Below, in pieces: positions 40,264 through 48,612 of a DNA stretch of 64,000 nucleotides. Made by a program: the position numbers and the translations under genes. The first letter of the stretch is position 1, and each line of letters starts with the position of its first letter. The notes under the pieces are model-generated. The model was not told the DNA's origin. It did not search any database and was given only the letters and a program-made list of their open reading frames with translations. Origin of the DNA: an uncultured Christensenellaceae bacterium (lineage in GTDB: Bacteria > Bacillota > Clostridia > Christensenellales > Borkfalkiaceae); contig CAJUSA010000002.1 in the NCBI GenBank assembly GCA_910589015.1, positions 149,019 to 213,018 on the forward strand, read 5' to 3'.

Positions 40264-41369
40264 ATTACCTCTATATAGTCGGAAAGATTGCGCCGCAGTC
40301 CGCAATTTGCGCCGTATTCGTCCACATAACCCAAGCGCAAAATCATTTGCACGGGCACGGCAACGCCTAAATCGGTTTGTATAGACGAACAAAACGGTTC
40401 GGTTTCCAATGCGGCGGAAAAAGGTTGAACGGCTATATTGTTTTCGGTACAGTCAAACCAAAATGCTTGCGTTTTTCTGCCCGTGTTAATCAATTCCGAA
40501 AAGGTATTGCCACCCGTAATAACGGCGAACGCGCCGCAATTATTCAGTTGCTTTTTTGCCGTGTCAATTCCTTGTTTTGCAAATTTATCGCCTTTTGCGC
40601 TTTCTCTTGTAGTCGTCCAATAGTAGAAAGTTTTGACTATGCCTTTTAAGCCTATCATATCGGCGGTTATGCCGTCTAATTTGTTTTCGGCTTCCTTATC
40701 TGAAAAGCGCATCCATTCCGCTAATTCGTCGCGGTATGCTTGATTTGCCGATTGCACCGTAACCGCGTCCATTGAAATGCGTTTTACATAAGCAAAGTTT
40801 TCATCGCCGTTTTGATACACCGATATATCGGAATACTTATTGAGTAATGCGCTTGCCGTTTCTTGCTTAATTTTACTGTTTGAAAACGCCGATTTATCGG
40901 TATGTCGTTTATCTATCAATGAAAGTTTGTCGGTATCAACAGTTGCATTATCGCGTTTGGAATAGGTAACATTTACCGTCATATCGTGGCAATTTACTTG
41001 CGTGTCATAGCCGTATGCCTTGAGCGCAACGCTCATTGTTTCAATATAGCAACCGAGCGAAATATACGCCTCGCGTTTTTCACTATCAACTACATTTAAT
41101 ACGCGACTTTCGTCTATTGAAATTTGCAAGCGGTTTTCGTTCGGATAAAGTTTAACGCTCCACATTTGCGTATTATGTGAGTTAGCCGCAATAGAGGAAT
41201 ACCACAGCGCATTTTGAATATCGTCGTTTACACCGTCTAATTTACGCGACGGATTGACTTTTAACGGTCTGCCCATAATTGCCGCCGCAGTAAGAACAGC
41301 GGACAGCGCGATAATGACCACGCCTAAAATCGAAAATACAATAATCATAACTTTCTTTTTCCTTGTCAT
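40260..41369 (-). CDS. Membrane-anchored nitroreductase-like protein
   Basis: 369 residues. An N-terminal membrane anchor (VMIIVFSILGVVIIALSAVLTAAAIMG, about 6-32) precedes a domain with nitroreductase-like landmarks: LWYSSIAANSHNTQMWSV (FMN phosphate region), FYYWTTTRESAKGD, GAFAVITGGNTFSELINTGR, and the family end MILRLGYVDEYG..RRNLSDYIEV. Likely an FMN-dependent oxidoreductase at the membrane. AAGGGGG lies 6 bases before the ATG. It follows a TetR gene by 11 bases and is presumably controlled by it. Codons are markedly AT-richer than in flanking genes, suggesting transfer. Confidence 0.75.
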   Translation of the reverse strand: MTRKKKVMIIVFSILGVVIIALSAVLTAAAIMGRPLKVNPSRKLDGVNDDIQNALWYSSIAANSHNTQMWSVKLYPNENRLQISIDESRVLNVVDSEKREAYISLGCYIETMSVALKAYGYDTQVNCHDMTVNVTYSKRDNATVDTDKLSLIDKRHTDKSAFSNSKIKQETASALLNKYSDISVYQNGDENFAYVKRISMDAVTVQSANQAYRDELAEWMRFSDKEAENKLDGITADMIGLKGIVKTFYYWTTTRESAKGDKFAKQGIDTAKKQLNNCGAFAVITGGNTFSELINTGRKTQAFWFDCTENNIAVQPFSAALETEPFCSSIQTDLGVAVPVQMILRLGYVDEYGANCGLRRNLSDYIEVI

Positions 41370-41380
41370 AGTTTTCCCCC

Positions 41381-42004
41381 TTATTTGCAAGCACACAGCA
41401 GCCGTTCAAAACAAAACGCCGAAAAATCTTTTTCATTTAGTTGCAGCATTTTCAAATAGTCTTTTTTGTGATTTATCATTCTGATTATGCCCGCAACCGA
41501 ACTCCAAACGAATAGCAGAATTGCCGAATTGTCAATCGCAATATTGATAATTCCTTCGTCCTTTCCTTGCTGTAATAAAGCAATTAGTTTTTCGTTTAAT
41601 GCCTCGCCCAAATGGTATATGTCTTTGTAAATTTGCGGCGTATCGTTGGCTTTTATGTTTACGTTTATGGTTCCGATAAGCCCCTCGAAATAGAGCGGGT
41701 AACGGGTGGCAAGCCGAAAAACATCTTGACATATTTTTGTGAACGTATCGCTGAAAGCGGTTTTTTCGTCGATTGCTTTATCTACTTTGACGACTATCTT
41801 TTCCATAAATTCCAAAACGAGCGCAAAATAAACCTCATCTTTATCTTTGAAATAGCCGTATAACGTGGGTTTGCTATAACCAGCCTCTGCCGCAAGTTGT
41901 TCCATTGTCGTCTTTTCAACGCCGTTTTTGCAAAATAATTTGTCGGCGGCGTCTAAAATGTTTCGACGGTTAAACGCTATTGTTCTTTGTGTTCTTGTGT
42001 TCAT
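41381..42004 (-). CDS. TetR-family regulator
   Basis: 207 residues. The DNA-binding domain occupies about 12-60 (NILDAADKLFCKNGVEKTTMEQLAAEAGYSKPTLYGYFKDKDEVY), with the helix-turn-helix at MEQLAAEAGYSKPTLYGYF. The remainder is the ligand domain. GGAGGG lies 6 bases before the ATG. It is first in an operon with the nitroreductase-like gene and has palindromes over its own promoter, consistent with autorepression. AT-rich codon use like its partner. Confidence 0.92.
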   Translation of the reverse strand: MNTRTQRTIAFNRRNILDAADKLFCKNGVEKTTMEQLAAEAGYSKPTLYGYFKDKDEVYFALVLEFMEKIVVKVDKAIDEKTAFSDTFTKICQDVFRLATRYPLYFEGLIGTINVNIKANDTPQIYKDIYHLGEALNEKLIALLQQGKDEGIINIAIDNSAILLFVWSSVAGIIRMINHKKDYLKMLQLNEKDFSAFCFERLLCACK

Positions 42005-42018
42005 AGTACCCTCCTAAA

Positions 42019-42064
42019 CTTTACTATCGGTAAAATTATAACACTTTCAGTAAAGAAAAGTCAA
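42019..42064 (-). promoter_or_regulatory. Promoter and operator of the TetR/nitroreductase operon
   Basis: Minus strand: TTGACT (42059-42064), 18-bp spacer, TATAAT (42035-42040). TTTAC/GTAAA (42020-42034) abuts the -10 box, and CTTTACT (42019-42025) is inversely repeated at 42049-42055, so arms bracket the -10 region. Confidence 0.7.
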
Positions 42065-42149
42065 GCATTTTGCTTGGCTTTTCGTTTGATATTTGCTATA
42101 ATGTCAATGTAACACAAAAGATTTTTTTCGTATACATTTTGTAGTTTTG

Positions 42150-42640
42150 TTATTCGCTTGTGCTTACCGTCTGTAGACGGAATACGCCGCCTTGACAAAT
42201 TGTAAAGGGCGACGATTTATCTCCCGTTAGGCATAAAACCGTCGTTCCCTCGGGGATATAGATCAGCCCGTGAAAGTGCAGCCGTTGTTTTTCGGGGGAG
42301 CGTTCCCCTACGCCCACGCACTTCCAGCCTTTCCGCGAAACGAAGTTTGCGAGCGTCTTTTTAAGCCTTTCTTAAAACTTTCCTCGGTATGAAGTTGTCT
42401 GTTATAGGTAAACGTTACAAAGTGGGTGAACGTCTATAAATTTACCTTCCGCGTCAACCGTATCCTTCTGCAAATGAGATTGCGCCGCTTGCGTTCGATA
42501 TTGCTGTCCACATATTTCTTCACCGCTTGATCTGATTTGAAATACGGGTGCAGAGCCCCGATAAGCCGTTCCCGCCATTCGCCTTTTTTTAAATGCAGAG
42601 ATTCTTGATACAGCTCGTTGAACAGCCCTTTTTTCGTCAT
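42150..42640 (-). pseudogene. Decayed plasmid-type replication (Rep) gene
   Basis: Pieces in two frames read as one protein: MTKKGLFNELYQES.., SDQAVKKYVDSNIERKRRN.., then after a stop THFVTFTYNRQLHTEESF, then in another frame TLANFVSRKGWKCVGV and SPEKQRLHFHGLIYIPEG. The HFHG segment and overall order match rolling-circle-type replication proteins common in gut Firmicutes, by recollection of the pattern. At least one stop and one frameshift make it non-functional. It joins the GH2 remnant directly, so an insertion probably destroyed that glycosidase. Confidence 0.6.
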
Positions 42641-42942
42641 TCTGCGTTCGTTCGGTTGAAGAATATTTGCGGGCGGTAATTCTTGCGGCAACACGATGCG
42701 CTGTTTTTGTAAAATCTTTCCTTGAAAAGAAAGCGTGATTTCCGCCTCGTCCGCGTTCCCGTACAGCGTATGAATTTCGCCCTTGATCGCACGATGGTCT
42801 ACATCGGATTGCAGAGTATAGCTTTCCACACAGTCCGTGCCGAAGAAGTCTAACCAAACACTCTGCCAAATTCCTGTATTTGGTAAGTAATAACAACCGA
42901 ACGGTTCGCCCTTCGAGGACGGGGATATTCTGTTTTTTTCAT
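42641..42942 (-). pseudogene. GH2 glycosidase remnant
   Basis: The ATG at 42940-42942 with a GGAG site opens MKKTEYPRP, the usual start of GH2 beta-galactosidases. After 9 codons the frame changes and the sequence continues EPFGCYYLPNTGIWQSVWL, which in an intact enzyme lies about 100 residues later, then a short beta-sandwich stretch to about 42660. The catalytic barrel is absent. So an internal deletion with frameshift plus loss of the 3' end left this 0.3-kb relic at the tail of the glycosidase operon. Confidence 0.7.
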
Positions 42943-42953
42943 GTGCACTCCGT

Positions 42954-45110
42954 TTATACTTTTTTCAGATGCCAAGCCCAACTGCCAAAATCGGAAAGTT
43001 TAGGAAGTAGCAAGCCCGCATTTTGAAGCGCTTTACCGCTTGCCTTAATGTTCAGTTCCTCGATTTTGTAGAGCGCGTTTTCGTCCAAGCCATGTAAATA
43101 GAGGTATTGATTGTAGTCGCACGGAATGCCGAGAATGCGCTCGCCCACGACGTACGCCTCGCTCTTATCCTTGGTGACGACCATAACGCAGAAGTAATTC
43201 TTTTCAAGCGGATTCATTAGGCGGTACAAATCGCCTTTCAAAATAAGCTCACCCGTACGCTTATAGCTTTCTATTTGCGCTTTGGTGAGCGCCTTTTCCT
43301 CTTCTGTCATCTTGAAAAGATCGAGCTCATACCCAAACGCGCCGAGACTCGCTACGTTCCCGCGCGTTTCAAAGGGAGTGATTCTCTGCGTTTGGTGATT
43401 GGGGCAGACGGAAACGTGACAGCTCATAGAGGAGAGCGGATAGCAAACAGAAGTACCCCACTGTATCTTCGTACGCTCGAACCCGTCCGTGTCGTCGCTC
43501 GTCCAGATCTGCGAAAAATAGTACAGCATTCCCGCGTCGAATCTTCCGCCTCCGCCCGCACAGCCCTCGAAAAACACATTGGGAAAACTACTTGTAAGCC
43601 GCTCTGCCAAATCGTACACGCCTAAAATGTAGCGGTGCATAAACTCTCCCTGACGGTGCGCGGGCAGACTTTGAGAATAACACTCCGTAATATTGCGGTT
43701 CATATCCCATTTGACGTAGGAAATTTCGTTCTCTTTGAGCACCTTGGAGACGACGCCGAAAATATAGTCTACCACATCTTTGCGCGTGAAATCCAATACA
43801 AGCTGTTGACGGCTTCTGCAAGGCTCTACCCCGTCTTTATGGATTGCCCAATCGGGGTGCGCGCGATACAGATCGCTGTCCTCATTCACCATCTCCGGCT
43901 CAAACCACAAGCCGAACTTCAAGCCGTTTTTCTTGCAACGGTCGATAATCGTTTTTAACCCGCCTTTCAGCTTTTTCTCGTTCACGAACCAATCGCCAAG
44001 TCCCGACCAGTCGCTGTCGCGTTTTCCGAACCAGCCGTCGTCCAATACAAACGTATCGATCCCGAGCTTTCCCGCTTCGTCGATGATCGGAAAGAGCTTT
44101 TCTTCGTTAAAATCGAAATAAGTTGCCTCCCAGTTGTTCACCACGATCGGGCGGCGCTTATAGACGTATGCGGGGTTGATTACGCGCTCGCGCAAAAAGT
44201 CGTGGATGCTCCGCGACATGCCCCCGATTCCTTCGCCCGAATAGGTGAGCAAGACCTGCGGCGTAACGAATTCTTCTCCGCCGTTCAGCTCCCAACAAAA
44301 GCCCGTATCGCAGATGCCGCCCTGCAACGTGAGCGGACCGTTTTTGCACCACTCTGCCGTCAATGCAAACGAACCGCTGTATATAAGCTGTATGCCAAAG
44401 CACTCGCCCGAATCCTCCGTGCAGACCTCTTTGAGAATGCCCATAAAACAATTCGTGTTATGGGAAGTACAGCATTGAATGGATTGCAAGCGGGTAATTC
44501 CGTGCGCGATAGGCGCAATATCGGGAATGCGCTCCTGTCCCCAAGTACCGGCAAGACGCGTCATGCGGTAATTGCCGTTAGGCAGCTGCGCGCGGAAGGA
44601 AAACGCTTTTTTAAGCATGATCGCCTCGCGCCCCGTGTTGCGAATGACCGAGCTGCGGACAAGCACGTCCGAATCGTCGCAAACGGTGTAATACAAATCC
44701 ACCGAGATATCGGAAAAATCGTCTTTGAGGGTAATGACAAGCGTCTCGTCCCCTTGGCGCACATGCGGCATACCTTTTATGTTCGGCGCGCCCTTTCCCA
44801 CACGGTAGCTTTGATAGCGCAGACGCGACATACTCGCCCCGTCTTTCCGCTCAAAAACGGCGGTCGCTTCCCTGTAATCGCCGCGCGCGTAAAAACCGTA
44901 TTCGGAGAGCATTCTATCAAACGCCATGTCCATGTTCATATCGATATGCGGCGCATTGGTATCGCCGATTTCAATTAAATAATTCAAATCGGTTTGCGTA
45001 ACTCTGCCGCCGTAATACAAGTGCTGTAAAAAGCCCGATTCCAGCACGTACATCGCATAGCTGTAATTTTTGCCCTGCAATAAAAAGGTTTTTCCGTTTG
45101 CTTCGATCAT
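42954..45110 (-). CDS. Alpha-galactosidase, GH36
   Basis: 718 residues, without signal peptide, so it acts in the cytoplasm on imported oligosaccharides. N-terminal beta-supersandwich (about 1-320), then the catalytic barrel with FVLDDGWFG, the nucleophile in VKWDMNRNI (Asp469), EGCAGGGGRFDAGML, and the acid/base in IWTSDDTD (about Asp539). Length and motifs match GH36 subgroup I (RafA/AgaA/MelA). Its ATG is one base after the GH42 stop, so they are coupled. Releases terminal alpha-galactose from raffinose-type or galactan/galactomannan fragments. Confidence 0.95.
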   Translation of the reverse strand: MIEANGKTFLLQGKNYSYAMYVLESGFLQHLYYGGRVTQTDLNYLIEIGDTNAPHIDMNMDMAFDRMLSEYGFYARGDYREATAVFERKDGASMSRLRYQSYRVGKGAPNIKGMPHVRQGDETLVITLKDDFSDISVDLYYTVCDDSDVLVRSSVIRNTGREAIMLKKAFSFRAQLPNGNYRMTRLAGTWGQERIPDIAPIAHGITRLQSIQCCTSHNTNCFMGILKEVCTEDSGECFGIQLIYSGSFALTAEWCKNGPLTLQGGICDTGFCWELNGGEEFVTPQVLLTYSGEGIGGMSRSIHDFLRERVINPAYVYKRRPIVVNNWEATYFDFNEEKLFPIIDEAGKLGIDTFVLDDGWFGKRDSDWSGLGDWFVNEKKLKGGLKTIIDRCKKNGLKFGLWFEPEMVNEDSDLYRAHPDWAIHKDGVEPCRSRQQLVLDFTRKDVVDYIFGVVSKVLKENEISYVKWDMNRNITECYSQSLPAHRQGEFMHRYILGVYDLAERLTSSFPNVFFEGCAGGGGRFDAGMLYYFSQIWTSDDTDGFERTKIQWGTSVCYPLSSMSCHVSVCPNHQTQRITPFETRGNVASLGAFGYELDLFKMTEEEKALTKAQIESYKRTGELILKGDLYRLMNPLEKNYFCVMVVTKDKSEAYVVGERILGIPCDYNQYLYLHGLDENALYKIEELNIKASGKALQNAGLLLPKLSDFGSWAWHLKKV

Positions 45111-45111
45111 A

Positions 45112-47064
45112 CTATTTACTTCCTTTTTTCAATACTAAAACTTCATAGGGCGAAACCTCGATTTTGCCCGTCAAATTTTTTCCCGTAATTAAATCGGTAT
45201 ATTCTCCGTCCAAGACAAGATATCCGCTCTTGTCTTCGATTTCTACGGCAATCATTCCCTGCTCATCTCCGCTCCGTTCTACGAGCACAACGTTTTCGCT
45301 CGCCTCCGCAATCGGCGCACGACCCACAAGCCGCAGTAAATCGCCGCCCGAAATAACGCTTCCAACAAGAATGATTTTACCCTTTCCTACGTTCCGCTCG
45401 GTAATCACCGAAAGCGAAGCAAACTCTCCCGCCGTATAGTGCGCAAGGTTCTTCGTCCCCTCCAAGCATTCGTATGCGTCGTAGCACATGCCGATTTTGC
45501 AGTCGCCGTCGTTCGTCCACTGTGCCTTGAAAACGTCGTTTGCAACAGGCTTCTGATACTTCGTATATACCCCCGCAAACTCTTCCAAAAAGCCGTACGG
45601 CGCGTGCGTGTAGCGGTTCACGTTGCCGTCCATGATATCGCTCATCGGTCCGACGATCCACGTGCCGCCCTGCTTTACCCATTCGGTGATACGTTCCTTA
45701 AAACCGTTCTCGTCTGCGCACACAAGGAAAGGCGATACGATCACTTCGTATCCGTCGAGCGTATGGGGCGTGTCGATGACGTCCACGTTATAGTGGCGCA
45801 ACGCCGCGTGATATTTTTCAAGAATTGTTTGACGGTAGTCCAAATCCTTGATAAGCGGAGCGACGGAAAACGAATTCATCGCCGTCGCCGAATAGTGCAA
45901 AGCAATTTTGCTTTCAATTTTTGTTTCTGTTAAGAATTTTTCGCATTTTACAAATTCTTCGCCAGCGCGTTTGGCTTCTTCCGCAACGCGATAGCTTCTG
46001 CCCGCCGCCGAATACAGGGCGCCGTGCCCGATCTCGTGCCCGTTCGGGTGCGCGCGGAACAACCAGTACAAATTCATTTCCGCGCCCTTTGCGATCGGCA
46101 GCCAGGTATTCGCATAGCAATTTCCTTTTGCGCGGTAGCCACAGTCGGCATAATTGCTCCCATTCCAGCCAACCTGCGTCTCCGTTACCCAAAACGGTTT
46201 ATCCTTTACACAACGCAGAAAATCGTATGCAAAGGCATTCGTATAGAGCCGATCCGCCGTATCGTAGTGATTATACTGCACGACGTCTAACTTCTCGTTC
46301 ACGGCATAATAGTCCAAATAATTTTGCGCCATCATGTCCGTGCCGACATTCCCGCAGCCGTGGTTATGTAAAATTTCCGCCTGTTCTTCGGTAAACGATT
46401 TGATCAACGCGCACTGATAATCCCACCACGCTTTCCGCAAAGACGGGTGTCGCCACTGGTTCGGATACGGCGGTTCGACTTCTTCAAACGAATTATAATC
46501 GAGCGACCAACGCGCCATGCCCCATGCCTTATTGAGTTTTTCCGTTGTGCCGAATTTTTCTTTTAAGTACGAACGGAAACCCTTTTTACAGTTTTCGCAG
46601 AAACAACCGTCGCCGTAAGGAAACAGCTCGTTGTCGATCTGCCAACCGATGATCCCCTTGTGTCCCGCAAATACCTTTGCCATTTCAGTGACGATTTGCG
46701 CGTTCTTCTTCCGCGCTATGGGCGACGACTTGCACACGTGACAGCGTGAGGATACGTCCGATTTGATCAAATCGGGCATGACTCTGCGCATTTCGGGGTA
46801 TTTGTTCAGCATCCAACGGGGAGGCGTACAGGTGGGCGTGCACATCACGGTATATATGCCGTTTTCGTGTAGTTTTTCTATCACGCGCAGAAGCCAAGCG
46901 AAATCGTATTTGCCCTCTTTCGGCTCCATTTTACCCCAGGCGAATTCGCCCACGCGCAAACAGTTTACGCCTAACTCTTTGCAACGGGCAATATCCTTTT
47001 CTACTTCGCTCTCATCCCACAGCTCGGGATAGTACGCCGCACCCAAATAAATTTTTTGATCCAT
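45112..47064 (-). CDS. Beta-galactosidase, GH42
   Basis: 650 residues, cytoplasmic. Starts MDQKIYLGAAYYPELWDESE. The acid/base glutamate is in GWQIDNELFP (Glu146) and the nucleophile in FWVTETQVGW (Glu295). The zinc-binding cysteines characteristic of GH42 are present (Cys111, and CFCENC at 154-159). A trimerisation-type domain and C-terminal beta domain follow. GGAAGGAG lies 8 bases before the chosen ATG. GH42 enzymes often cleave beta-1,4- or beta-1,6-galactosides from plant galactans. Confidence 0.95.
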   Translation of the reverse strand: MDQKIYLGAAYYPELWDESEVEKDIARCKELGVNCLRVGEFAWGKMEPKEGKYDFAWLLRVIEKLHENGIYTVMCTPTCTPPRWMLNKYPEMRRVMPDLIKSDVSSRCHVCKSSPIARKKNAQIVTEMAKVFAGHKGIIGWQIDNELFPYGDGCFCENCKKGFRSYLKEKFGTTEKLNKAWGMARWSLDYNSFEEVEPPYPNQWRHPSLRKAWWDYQCALIKSFTEEQAEILHNHGCGNVGTDMMAQNYLDYYAVNEKLDVVQYNHYDTADRLYTNAFAYDFLRCVKDKPFWVTETQVGWNGSNYADCGYRAKGNCYANTWLPIAKGAEMNLYWLFRAHPNGHEIGHGALYSAAGRSYRVAEEAKRAGEEFVKCEKFLTETKIESKIALHYSATAMNSFSVAPLIKDLDYRQTILEKYHAALRHYNVDVIDTPHTLDGYEVIVSPFLVCADENGFKERITEWVKQGGTWIVGPMSDIMDGNVNRYTHAPYGFLEEFAGVYTKYQKPVANDVFKAQWTNDGDCKIGMCYDAYECLEGTKNLAHYTAGEFASLSVITERNVGKGKIILVGSVISGGDLLRLVGRAPIAEASENVVLVERSGDEQGMIAVEIEDKSGYLVLDGEYTDLITGKNLTGKIEVSPYEVLVLKKGSK

Positions 47065-47093
47065 ATTTTTTCTCCTTCCGTTATAAAGTCCGC

Positions 47094-48605
47094 TCAATTA
47101 CCGCGTAGCGTAAGCAACACCGCGGGAGCAGATTTATCGTCGGTTTTCCATAGTTCTTTCATTAAGTCCGCATCGAGTTGAAAGCTGTTTCTTTCTTCCG
47201 AAAGCGGAATTTCAACTTCGCTCCTGCCAAGCATGCTTACCGCCGTGACGCTTACCGCGTTACCTTGGCGCCACTGAAATTCAAAACTGTCGGCAAAACC
47301 GAACAATGCGATTTTATTGGGCATACGGTTAAGCGAACAAACGACCCTTCCCCCGACGTAAGCCCGCCTCCCGTTCAACGTGCGGGGAAGCACAGCGACG
47401 GAATAAGCGCCGCTTTGATTAAGAGAACAAACGACGAACGGCTTTGCCCCTGTTTGCCCTGCCGAAACCTGGGGCAACGGCGCATTGCGCGATACAACTG
47501 CGGGCGCGCTCTGACGGATCGTCCGCCCGTTTATCGGTTGATACCAAAACTCGTTTTCTCGGAACGTCCACTCGTCCGCAAGAATTTCTTCGCTTACTTC
47601 GACTGTTCCGCCCGCAAACGGCGGCGCGATCCTCTGCCAGAACAGCGCGGCGTCCGCTTCCTTTAACCTGTCGCTGTCGTCCCAGTCGTCCAGTCCTTGT
47701 CCGTAGACCGAACGCATAATGCCCATTTGACAGCCAAGCGCCGCCGCAAGATACAACTCGTCCTCCACGTTCAAATAGCCATTGGCATACGGCAATAAAT
47801 ATGCGGCTCTGTCCAACGTACTCGCAACCGAAAAAGGCGGCGTTACGTCGTAGGTGCGGAATACTTCACTGAAAGATACGGCTTGCTTGGAAAGCCCGCT
47901 GATTTTTGTATCGTCTTGAAATCTGCCGACCGCGCCGCGCTGTAATTCCTCGGTCACACCATTGACGGGCGGACAGCAAATTGCCTGTTCGATCGTAAGC
48001 TCGGGATATAGCTCCCGTGCCGCATCGGTTAAAAATTTACGAAAAGCGTTGTCATGTTCCGACGTTCCCCAGTCCACTTTCCAATACGTTACGCCCGCCT
48101 GTTTGCACCAAAGTATCCGCTCCCGCCAATATTCTTTGTCCGCCTCGGAAAAGGGCGAATTATTATCCTTGCCGCACTTTTGCGCCGCTACCCAGATACC
48201 GAGCCCCTTCCAGCCCAAACTCTTCACGCGCTCGTTCAGCGCACGCAGCCGCTCCGCGGGGTCGCCCTCCGCAAAAGGAAAACGCTCTTCGTTTACTTCG
48301 AGCGAACCGAAGCGGTGTTTGCTTACGGAAGGATCGATTTGATACGGCACGTCCCAGCCGTCGTCGAGCACGAGATAGAGATCTTCACGCGCATTGACTT
48401 GCGCCATGCCGCCCTTACCAAACACTGTGTGTTCGTTCACCTTGTCGCGTGCGCAGTTTGCGCCCTGATCACCCGTAAATTCGGGGCGCACGGCGGCACG
48501 CTTTTCTCCCGTTTCCGACGCGAGAAAATTCTGTGCCAACCAAGTGCAATAATAACTTCTCTGTTCGCTCTTTTGAAGTTTTGTCTTTTCCAATGCCAGA
48601 CCCAT
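47094..48605 (-). CDS. Clan GH-D glycosidase, alpha-galactosidase-like, compact
   Basis: 503 residues without signal peptide. Barrel motifs resemble GH27/GH36: LYLVLDDGWDVPY (Asp81-82), WKGLGIWVAAQ, the likely nucleophile in TYWKVDWG (Asp178), and a candidate acid/base in GRFQDDTKIS (Asp231/232). It lacks the ~320-residue N-terminal sandwich of GH36 and differs strongly from the GH36 enzyme nearby. The first ~75 residues are unlike any family I recall. Probably hydrolyses an alpha-galactoside or related alpha-sugar. The ATG lacks a strong ribosome binding site and starts 8 bases after the esterase gene. Confidence 0.7.
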   Translation of the reverse strand: MGLALEKTKLQKSEQRSYYCTWLAQNFLASETGEKRAAVRPEFTGDQGANCARDKVNEHTVFGKGGMAQVNAREDLYLVLDDGWDVPYQIDPSVSKHRFGSLEVNEERFPFAEGDPAERLRALNERVKSLGWKGLGIWVAAQKCGKDNNSPFSEADKEYWRERILWCKQAGVTYWKVDWGTSEHDNAFRKFLTDAARELYPELTIEQAICCPPVNGVTEELQRGAVGRFQDDTKISGLSKQAVSFSEVFRTYDVTPPFSVASTLDRAAYLLPYANGYLNVEDELYLAAALGCQMGIMRSVYGQGLDDWDDSDRLKEADAALFWQRIAPPFAGGTVEVSEEILADEWTFRENEFWYQPINGRTIRQSAPAVVSRNAPLPQVSAGQTGAKPFVVCSLNQSGAYSVAVLPRTLNGRRAYVGGRVVCSLNRMPNKIALFGFADSFEFQWRQGNAVSVTAVSMLGRSEVEIPLSEERNSFQLDADLMKELWKTDDKSAPAVLLTLRGN

Positions 48606-48612
48606 ATTATTT

